Shown here in pieces: positions 1-4,567 of a DNA stretch of 5,414 bases. A model generated the notes under the pieces. The model saw nothing but the letters and a program-made list of their open reading frames with translations. It searched no databases and was not told where the DNA came from. Source of the DNA: Phytoactinopolyspora endophytica (GTDB lineage Bacteria > Actinomycetota > Actinomycetes > Jiangellales > Jiangellaceae); the NCBI RefSeq assembly GCF_004138495.1, contig NZ_ML142851.1, forward strand, positions 369,606 to 375,019, in the 5' to 3' direction. The position numbers and the translations under genes are program-made. Within the stretch, counting starts at the first letter, position 1. Each line of letters opens with the position of its first letter.

Positions 1-966
1 TAGTTGGCGCAGGTAGTGGCCCTTCCAGTACCGGCGCAACGCGTGCCCTTGCTCGTCGTCCTCTCGGCGTTGCAGGTCGACGTAGGCGTACTCGGTCACG
101 CTCTGTTCGATCGGCGTGCCAAGGGCTGTGAACTCGCGCACCAGACGGTGACTGTCTGCGGGGTCGCCGACCCATACGAATCCCAGGCTGGCTCGCGGCT
201 GTCCGTCGACGGTGCCGACCCACGCCGTCAGCGTTGCCTGTCGCGGCGCATCCGCGAGGAGGTCACGCCACTGCCGCATGGCATGGATCGCGTCGTCGAT
301 GGTGAATGTGTAGTTGGCGGCAACGGCGCGCCCGGTGATCGGATGTAGCCGGAACTCGAATGCCGTGACGACACCGAAGTTGCCGCCACCGCCGCGCAGG
401 CCCCAGAAGAGGTCGCTGTTCTCGATGGCGCTGGCGGTGACGGTGTCGCCCGTGGCGGTCACGACCTCGAACGATTCGGCATTGTCGCAGGTCAACCCGT
501 ACTTTCTAGCCAGCCATCCCATGCCGCCGCCGAGTGTCAACCCGCCGACACCCGTGTGCGACACGTTGCCGGCGGTTGTGGCCAGCCCGTGTTGCCCGGT
601 GGCACGGTCCAACGCGCCGAGCAGTGCACCGCCCTGGATTCGAGCGGTGTGGGCGACCGGGTCCACGCTCACCCTGTCCATCGCAGTGAGGTCGATCATG
701 AGCCCGCCTCCGGGTACCGCGTGTCCGATGACGCTGTGGCCGCCGCACCTCACTCCGATCTCCAGATTATGGTTTCTGGCATACCGGATCGCGGCCGCGA
801 CATCGGCGGAGTCCGCACATCTCACGATGACGGCGGGGCACCGGTTGACCATGGCGTTCCAGATCGAGCGGGCAGCGTCATAACCCGCGTCGCCGGGTTC
901 GATGACTTGTCCAGCAATTGCGTCCTGCAGTTTCAACGGCACCGGACGCCTTCCGACCGTCTCCAT
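1..966 (-). CDS. FAD-linked oxidoreductase, BBE/6-hydroxynicotine oxidase type (partial, C-terminus beyond window)
   Basis: The 322 codons seen form the PCMH-type FAD-binding domain and the start of the substrate domain. The frame stays open to base 1. Family members are usually about 450 residues, so the C-terminal BBE segment lies outside the window. Visible motifs: CGGHS at residues 74-78, whose His77 is the usual site of 8-alpha-histidyl FAD attachment; GVGGLTLGGGMGW at 139-151; and the flavin-pocket stretch SDLFWGLRGGGGNFGVVT at 184-201. In bicovalent members a Cys precedes the GVGG motif; here that position appears to be Val135, so a single covalent link is inferred. The ATG at 966 has AAGGA six bases upstream. 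The gene lies 45 bases after the second reductase gene on the same strand, with no terminator seen between, so it is probably the last visible gene of that operon. The family oxidises alcohols, sugars, amines or natural-product intermediates with O2; the substrate cannot be read here. No signal peptide is seen, so it is probably cytoplasmic. Confidence 0.93.
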   Translation of the reverse strand, partial: METVGRRPVPLKLQDAIAGQVIEPGDAGYDAARSIWNAMVNRCPAVIVRCADSADVAAAIRYARNHNLEIGVRCGGHSVIGHAVPGGGLMIDLTAMDRVSVDPVAHTARIQGGALLGALDRATGQHGLATTAGNVSHTGVGGLTLGGGMGWLARKYGLTCDNAESFEVVTATGDTVTASAIENSDLFWGLRGGGGNFGVVTAFEFRLHPITGRAVAANYTFTIDDAIHAMRQWRDLLADAPRQATLTAWVGTVDGQPRASLGFVWVGDPADSHRLVREFTALGTPIEQSVTEYAYVDLQRREDDEQGHALRRYWKGHYLRQL

Positions 967-1011
967 GATCTTTCCTTCGTAGTGGGTGCGGTTGAATGTG
1001 ACGTCCGTGGA

Positions 1012-1593
1012 TCACGCTGCCGTGTCGCCGACAGGTCTCTTGACGCGGTAGCGCAGATGTGTCACGTCCCGGGCGGGGATTCGCCGCAGCAGCTCGAGCC
1101 CAAGGGGATCCGTGCCGAGGGTGTCGAAGAGCCGTCGTCCGTCGCCAAGGAGAACTTGCACGAGGTGGATCTCGATCTCGTCGAGTAGGCCTGCCCGTAG
1201 CAACGATTGTGCCGCTCCCGCGCCGTGCACCATGACCGGCCGATCGCCCGCTCCGGCCTCGGCCCGGGCGGCGCACTCCTGGACGTCGGTGACGAATTGC
1301 GCACTGCCGGGAGGGATGTCGCCGTCGTCGACGTGGTGGGTGAGGACGAAGATCGGCACGCCGTCGTGGTGATCGCCCTGCCATCGTTTGGCGAGTTCGA
1401 AGGTGCGGCGGCCAGAGATCACCGCCCCGGTGGCCAGGACCTCCCGATAGACCTGCCCGTTGGGTCCGTTGCTGTTGCGGTCGTCGAGCCAGTTGAACAC
1501 CCTTCCGCCGTGGCGGCCAAGCTCCTGACCTGGTCGATCGTTCGGTCCGGCGATGAAGCCGTCCAGCGACATCGACATGTAGAGACGGATCAC
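1012..1593 (-). CDS. Dihydrofolate reductase family protein (RibD C-terminal fold), second of a tandem pair
   Basis: A 193-residue protein, full length for the small stand-alone RibD-C/DHFR-fold family, which binds NAD(P)H and reduces mostly unknown substrates. Motifs: LYMSMSLDGFIAGPND at residues 4-19 (first strand and nucleotide-site loop), TGAVISGRRTFE at 55-66, WQGDHHDGVPIFVLTH at 71-86, and EIHLVQVLLGDGRRLFD at 141-157. The GTG start at 1593 is chosen because it gives the conserved N-terminus and has GAGG seven bases upstream. It overlaps the stop of the preceding reductase gene as GTGA, a classic sign of translational coupling. By eye it is about half identical to that neighbour and carries the more canonical GRRTFE motif. 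A role as true folate reductase is not supported; many such proteins are annotated only as 'deaminase/reductase'. The product is soluble, with no membrane segment. Confidence 0.92.
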   Translation of the reverse strand: MIRLYMSMSLDGFIAGPNDRPGQELGRHGGRVFNWLDDRNSNGPNGQVYREVLATGAVISGRRTFELAKRWQGDHHDGVPIFVLTHHVDDGDIPPGSAQFVTDVQECAARAEAGAGDRPVMVHGAGAAQSLLRAGLLDEIEIHLVQVLLGDGRRLFDTLGTDPLGLELLRRIPARDVTHLRYRVKRPVGDTAA

Positions 1594-2183
1594 GACTTCA
1601 CCTCGTACCGCAGATGCAAGACGCCGGCGCCTTGGAGCTGGCGTGCTGGCTCGAGCTCGATGTGTTCCGGCCCGAGGCGGTCGAAGAGTCGCCGCCCCTG
1701 CCCGAGCAGCACCGGGATCAGGTGGATCTCCATCACGTCCAGAACGCGGGCCCGCAGGCATTCCTGTGCTGTGTAGGCCCCGTGCAGCATGACGTCGCGG
1801 TCGCCGGCAGCGGCCTTCGCCTGCTCGACGCAGGATTCGATACCGTCGGTCACGAAGCGGACGTCGCCTGGCGGCTTCTCGTCGGGTACCCGGTGTGTTG
1901 GGACGAAGATGGGCACGCCGTCGTGGTGGTCGCCGTCCCAGTAGTTGACGAACTCGCCGAGCCGTTTGCCGCAGATCACCGCGCCGGTCGACATGCTCTC
2001 GTCGAACACCGTCGCGTTGGTGTCGTCGCTCGGACGGAAGCTGGTCGGATCGTCTCCGCTGCCGTCGCGCAGCCATGCATGCAGGATCTCGCCGCCGTCG
2101 CCAAGGCCGTTGGAGGGGCCGTCGTTGGGGCCCGTGATGAAGCCGTCGAGCGACATGGACATGTACAACACAATTTGGGACAT
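1590..2183 (-). CDS. Dihydrofolate reductase family protein (RibD C-terminal fold), first of a tandem pair
   Basis: A 197-residue protein of the RibD-C/DHFR fold, expected to be a cytoplasmic NAD(P)H-dependent reductase of unknown substrate. Motifs: LYMSMSLDGFITGPND at residues 6-21, TGAVICGKR at 66-74, WDGDHHDGVPIFVPTH at 82-97, and VLLGQGRRLFDRL at 158-170. The ATG at 2183 has GGAGA six bases upstream, inside the preceding small ORF, and overlaps that ORF's TGA by one base. Its own TGA overlaps the GTG of the second copy by four bases, so the small ORF and both reductases look translationally coupled. Compared with its paralogue it has a few extra residues around 45-62 (a region rich in Ser, Asp and Thr), and it reads GKRLGEF where the paralogue has the usual GRRTFE. 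This suggests the two copies have diverged in cofactor or substrate handling, or act as a heteromer. The frame runs further upstream, but that extension would be antisense to the regulator gene and is rejected. Confidence 0.92.
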   Translation of the reverse strand: MSQIVLYMSMSLDGFITGPNDGPSNGLGDGGEILHAWLRDGSGDDPTSFRPSDDTNATVFDESMSTGAVICGKRLGEFVNYWDGDHHDGVPIFVPTHRVPDEKPPGDVRFVTDGIESCVEQAKAAAGDRDVMLHGAYTAQECLRARVLDVMEIHLIPVLLGQGRRLFDRLGPEHIELEPARQLQGAGVLHLRYEVKS

Positions 2184-2284
2184 CAGCTGTCTCCATTCAA
2201 GAACGCTTCGACTTCCACGGAAATGTCGATCTGCCACGTCCCGGACGGCACGTCCGCCAGCACCCCGTTCGCTACGTCGTTCAC
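2183..2284 (-). CDS. Small ORF (33 aa), coupled leader gene of the reductase operon; possible YceI-family remnant
   Basis: A 33-residue frame starting at GTG 2284, with a perfect AGGAGG five bases upstream, the best ribosome binding site in the window. Its TGA shares one base with the ATG of the first reductase, so ribosomes finishing it can restart there. The peptide is acidic, with no Cys, signal peptide or membrane segment. The N-terminal half, with VPSGTWQID at residues 12-20, resembles the start of YceI-family lipocalin-like proteins (from memory, a 'GTWxIDxxHS' opening). The last part, ISVEVEAFL at 21-29, resembles the alternating hydrophobic/acidic final strand common at YceI C-termini. 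I infer a possible in-frame internal deletion of a YceI gene, leaving a short translated leader that still feeds the downstream gene. Alternatively it is an unrelated leader peptide or small functional protein. Translation is well supported; the ancestry is tentative. Confidence 0.62.
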   Translation of the reverse strand: MNDVANGVLADVPSGTWQIDISVEVEAFLNGDS

Positions 2285-2289
2285 GGTTT

Positions 2290-2295
2290 CCTCCT
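2290..2295 (-). promoter_or_regulatory. Strong Shine-Dalgarno AGGAGG for the 33-aa small ORF
   Basis: On the minus strand this reads AGGAGG, five bases before GTG 2284. It fixes the start of the small ORF and is a perfect match to the 16S rRNA anti-Shine-Dalgarno core. The other genes in the window have weaker or only partial sites, so this is probably the main ribosome entry point of the reductase operon. Confidence 0.7.
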
Positions 2296-2300
2296 GGCCT

Positions 2301-2317
2301 CGTGGGTGTCTTCCACG
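2301..2317. repeat. Inverted repeat CGTGG-N7-CCACG in the operon leader
   Basis: Perfect 5-bp arms (2301-2305 and 2313-2317) around a 7-base loop, just upstream of the AGGAGG on the minus-strand transcript. It could form a small hairpin in the 5' leader or be an operator half. Arms this short can arise by chance in GC-rich DNA. Confidence 0.3.
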
Positions 2318-2320
2318 ATG

Positions 2321-2332
2321 CGCGGAACCGCG
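2321..2332. repeat. Inverted repeat CGCGG-AA-CCGCG in the divergent intergenic region
   Basis: Perfect 5-bp arms separated by AA (2321-2325 and 2328-2332). The 2-base centre is too tight for an RNA hairpin without opening the last pair, so a protein-binding dyad is the more natural reading. It lies between the reductase operon and the regulator gene. Confidence 0.3.
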
Positions 2333-2344
2333 GGACGTCGGTAC

Positions 2345-2358
2345 CCCAGAATCCTGGG
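2345..2358. promoter_or_regulatory. Candidate operator: inverted repeat CCCAG-AATC-CTGGG
   Basis: Perfect 5-bp arms (2345-2349 and 2354-2358) around a 4-base centre. The symmetry extends outward as TAC(C)CCAG / CTGGGTA with one extra C. The centre lies about 39 bases upstream of the regulator's GTG, at the expected -35 region if that gene is leaderless, and about 68 bases from the start of the divergent small ORF. This is a sensible site for a dimeric LuxR-HTH protein controlling both directions. No binding consensus for this regulator is known to me. Confidence 0.35.
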
Positions 2359-2377
2359 TAATCGACGCCGATGCGGA

Positions 2378-2383
2378 TACAGT
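2378..2383 (+). promoter_or_regulatory. Possible -10 element (TACAGT) of the regulator gene, leaderless arrangement
   Basis: TACAGT fits the TANNNT pattern and lies seven bases before GTG 2391, the spacing expected when transcription begins at the start codon itself. No Shine-Dalgarno is seen upstream of that GTG. No convincing TTGACA-like -35 is seen at 16-18 bases; the sequence there is the CTGGGTA arm of the inverted repeat, so the promoter may need an activator. Confidence 0.25.
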
Positions 2384-2390
2384 CGGACGC

Positions 2391-3476
2391 GTGCCTTCGG
2401 CAGCGGCCACTCACGCACGTGCCCGCGATGACCTCGTCAGGCTGGTCCATCGCGGACTGGACGTGCCCGCGTTCGCTCGGGAGGTCAACAAGGTGCTCGG
2501 GCGCATCGTCCCTGGTGAGGGCTCCTGCCTGCAGACGGTCGACCCCGCCACCATGCTCCCCACCGGCGACTACGTCGAGGACGGCCTCCCGTCCGACGAC
2601 ATCCTCCGCCTGATCGAGATCGAGCTCGCCGAACCCGACATCAACAAGTGGGTGGTGCTCCGCAATGCCCGCACCACTGCCGCGGGGCTCTCCGAGGCGA
2701 CTCGTGGCGACCTCGACCGGAGTTCGCGCCAGCGGGAGGTCCGCAGGCCGGGCGGTTTTGCCGATGAGATCCGGGTCGTGCTCGCGAACGGCGTCGGAAC
2801 CTGGGGCGGACTGACACTCTTCCGCGAAGCCAACCGGCCGCACTACACGCCGACCGAGATCCGGCGCGTAGCCTCGTTGGCGCCAGTGATCACCGACGGC
2901 CTGCGGCGCGCCGCGCTCCTGTCCGCCCCGGCGGAACTAGACGATCACTGTGTCCTGGTGCTCAACCCCGACGACTCCGTCGCAATGGGCGACCACGGCG
3001 CTGACCACTGGCTGGACCGGCTTAACGTCAGCAGCCGGACAGGGGCACGGCTGCCGCTGGTGATCACCGCCGTCGTGCGGCAAGCCCGCGCGCTCCTGGC
3101 CGCTGAACAACTCCCCGCCAGCGGTGTACGGCTGGCGCGTGCGTGCGTGCATACGAGCGTCGGGTGGCTGCTGGTGCGGGGATCGGTCCTCGGCAGCGGG
3201 CCGGAGGCTCCGGTCGCCGTGACGCTGGAGGCGGCTCGTGCTCCAGAGATGGCGCCGCTGATCGCGGCGGCGTACGGCCTGACCGAACGTGAGCGCCAGG
3301 TGACCGCTCTCATCGCCCGCGGCAACTCCACCGCTCAAGTCGCCCGGGAAATGCACCTTTCGGCATACACCGTCCAGGATTACTTGAAGTCGATCTTCGA
3401 CAAGACCGGTACGAGTACGCGCGGGGACCTAGTATCGAGGCTATATTTCGACCACTACGCCGGGCGGCTGACCTGA
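2391..3476 (+). CDS. LuxR-family transcriptional regulator with GAF-like and PAS-like sensor domains
   Basis: A 361-residue one-component regulator. Residues about 25-175 look like a GAF-type sensor domain, ending in GTWGGLTLFRE (136-146) and the helix TPTEIRRVASLAPVITDGLRRA typical of actinobacterial GAF-LuxR proteins (154-175). Residues about 185-285 look PAS-like, starting with VLVLNPDDSV and HWLDRL (188-211). The LuxR/FixJ helix-turn-helix is at 295-350: LTERERQVTALIARG, then STAQVAREMHLSAYTVQDYLKSIFDKTG. There is no response-regulator receiver domain, so it probably senses a small molecule directly. GTG 2391 is chosen because no in-frame start lies nearer upstream than ATG 2223, which would run through the divergent small ORF. 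The start lacks a Shine-Dalgarno, so leaderless translation is likely. It is divergent from the reductase/oxidase operon across about 106 bases with several inverted repeats, and is the likely controller of that operon. The ligand is unknown. Confidence 0.9.
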   Translation: MPSAAATHARARDDLVRLVHRGLDVPAFAREVNKVLGRIVPGEGSCLQTVDPATMLPTGDYVEDGLPSDDILRLIEIELAEPDINKWVVLRNARTTAAGLSEATRGDLDRSSRQREVRRPGGFADEIRVVLANGVGTWGGLTLFREANRPHYTPTEIRRVASLAPVITDGLRRAALLSAPAELDDHCVLVLNPDDSVAMGDHGADHWLDRLNVSSRTGARLPLVITAVVRQARALLAAEQLPASGVRLARACVHTSVGWLLVRGSVLGSGPEAPVAVTLEAARAPEMAPLIAAAYGLTERERQVTALIARGNSTAQVAREMHLSAYTVQDYLKSIFDKTGTSTRGDLVSRLYFDHYAGRLT

Positions 3477-3525
3477 ACTAAGCTTGTCGTTTAACCCGTG
3501 GCTGCTGTTCTGGCAGATGTATGAG

Positions 3526-3548
3526 GACCGCCGCGTGACGACGCGGTC
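3526..3548. terminator. Stem-loop between convergent genes, possible bidirectional terminator
   Basis: GACCGC (3526-3531) pairs with GCGGTC (3543-3548) around an 11-base loop; an alternative pairing joins CGCGT and ACGCG inside it. It sits in the 87-base gap where the regulator gene and the methyltransferase-like gene converge, which is where a terminator for both would be expected. There is no T-tract, so it would be a U-less actinobacterial type at best. Confidence 0.35.
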
Positions 3549-3563
3549 ATGGTGACCAACCGT

Positions 3564-4439
3564 TCAGCTGTAGTACGTCAGACGGATGCGTCCGAGCGTG
3601 CCGTCCGGCAATGTCGACTCAGAGTATGCCCGTGCCAGGCTGTCGCCGAGCCGTTCGCAGGCGTCTGTCGTTTCATCGGAGACGTTGGCCAGGACAATGC
3701 CGCATCCGGTGCCCGGCGTGGTCGCCACGCCCAGGTCTCCTGCCCGCTCCATGCCGTCGTGGTTGACGATCATCGCATCTCCGCACCACAGAGGACGGGC
3801 CGTTGCTTGGGAAAGATGTCGATACGCCCACGCTGCCCGATCCGGACGGTCATAGCCGTACCAGTAGATGAGGCCGACCCCTTGCAGGGCCAGATCAGCG
3901 GCTAGTTCCAGAGCAGAAGGGCCGCCGTCGATGCCCGCATGAGGATCGAAAGGGTCGATGTGCACGACGGTGGAAGCGGGCGGCATTGCAGCCTCATCGC
4001 TTGAGTGCACCCATCGCGCGACCGCCGTCATCCCGTCCTCCTCGGCAACCGTGCAGCCAGTGATACCGAGCTTGGAGGGCCATGACCGGAGGTCGGCGGT
4101 GCTCAGGAGATCGAGATCGCAGTACAAGTACTCGGCGCTGTTCCCGAGTTCGGCCATGGCCAGGAGCGCCGAGCCCGGATATGCGTCCTGCTCATCCATA
4201 AAGCGCCCGACCAGCGCCCGGTAACTCGATCCGGCCAGCGCTGGCTCACGCTCCGCTGTCTCGCGGAAGCGAAGCACGCCGAATCGTCGTTCGGGATCGT
4301 CGACCATGGGATACGCGGCCGAACCAGCGTGCGTCTCGCCGTACCGCGCTGGACGCTGGCGGGCCAGCACCTCGGTGAGACACAGGTGCTTCCACACGTC
4401 CGCGAACTTGCCGAAGTGGTGATTGGCCATGTACCTCAT
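3564..4439 (-). CDS. RlmJ-family (23S rRNA adenine-N6 methyltransferase-like) protein with altered catalytic motif
   Basis: A 291-residue protein that aligns by eye along its length with E. coli RlmJ, which methylates A2030 of 23S rRNA with SAM. Shared blocks: FGKFADVWKH at 9-18 (RlmJ AGNHADVLKH), THAG at 36-39, YPGSALLA at 87-94, EEDG at 133-136, HIDPF at 160-164, and IYWYGYD at 191-197. Tyr3 and Lys17 match RlmJ Tyr4 and Lys18. The family's catalytic DPPY motif, however, reads DPFD (162-165), losing the second Pro and the aromatic residue that packs on the adenine, so the reaction or target may differ. The ATG at 4439 is chosen to match the conserved N-terminus. In-frame ATGs lie at 4430, 4442, 4448 and 4529; none has a clear Shine-Dalgarno, and residues upstream of 4448 look non-conserved. 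It is divergent from the Fic gene and convergent with the LuxR regulator. The protein is soluble. Confidence 0.85.
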   Translation of the reverse strand: MRYMANHHFGKFADVWKHLCLTEVLARQRPARYGETHAGSAAYPMVDDPERRFGVLRFRETAEREPALAGSSYRALVGRFMDEQDAYPGSALLAMAELGNSAEYLYCDLDLLSTADLRSWPSKLGITGCTVAEEDGMTAVARWVHSSDEAAMPPASTVVHIDPFDPHAGIDGGPSALELAADLALQGVGLIYWYGYDRPDRAAWAYRHLSQATARPLWCGDAMIVNHDGMERAGDLGVATTPGTGCGIVLANVSDETTDACERLGDSLARAYSESTLPDGTLGRIRLTYYS

Positions 4440-4503
4440 CATGCCCATAACGGCAGAGCGCCATGAACGAGTAGCCAACGATGGCGCGCTTCGCTGAGTT
4501 GAT

Positions 4504-4519
4504 CGAGACCGTTGTCTCG
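4504..4519. promoter_or_regulatory. Candidate operator: inverted repeat CGAGAC-CGTT-GTCTCG
   Basis: Perfect 6-bp arms (4504-4509 and 4514-4519) around a 4-base centre, in the divergent region between the RlmJ-like gene and the Fic gene, 65 bases before ATG 4439 and about 50 before GTG 4568. The place and symmetry suit a repressor site acting on both promoters, or a short hairpin. If the RlmJ-like gene really starts at ATG 4529, the repeat would be coding. No confident -10/-35 pair was found around it; TATGGT at 4531-4536 is a lone -10-like match for the Fic gene. Confidence 0.35.
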
Positions 4520-4567
4520 CCTCGACCACGTATGGTGGACGCTGGTGTCTGATGACGGAAGCCGCAG

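Noticed and set aside
4..883. Plus-strand open frames opposite the FAD oxidase.
   Set aside because: They are low-complexity, Pro/Arg/Ser-rich translations without motifs. The minus strand has a continuous, clearly recognisable flavoprotein frame over the same bases.
1012..2196. Minus-strand frame joining the two reductases into one 394-residue protein.
   Set aside because: Only the part from GTG 1593 is reductase-like; upstream of that the frame is out of phase with copy 1 and reads as Arg-rich shadow sequence. A stop ends copy 1 at 1590, so this is two genes, not a fusion or frameshift.
1614..2390. Very long plus-strand open frame continuing upstream of the LuxR regulator, suggesting a much larger fusion protein.
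   Set aside because: This part is antisense to the first DHFR-fold gene and the small ORF, shows no recognisable domain, and reflects the GC-rich third positions of the opposite strand. The regulator's domains begin only after GTG 2391.
2184..2843. Minus-strand open frame extending the first reductase far upstream.
   Set aside because: The extension is antisense to the regulator. The ATG at 2183 has a ribosome site and gives the family's standard N-terminus, and the upstream small ORF uses a different frame with a better site.
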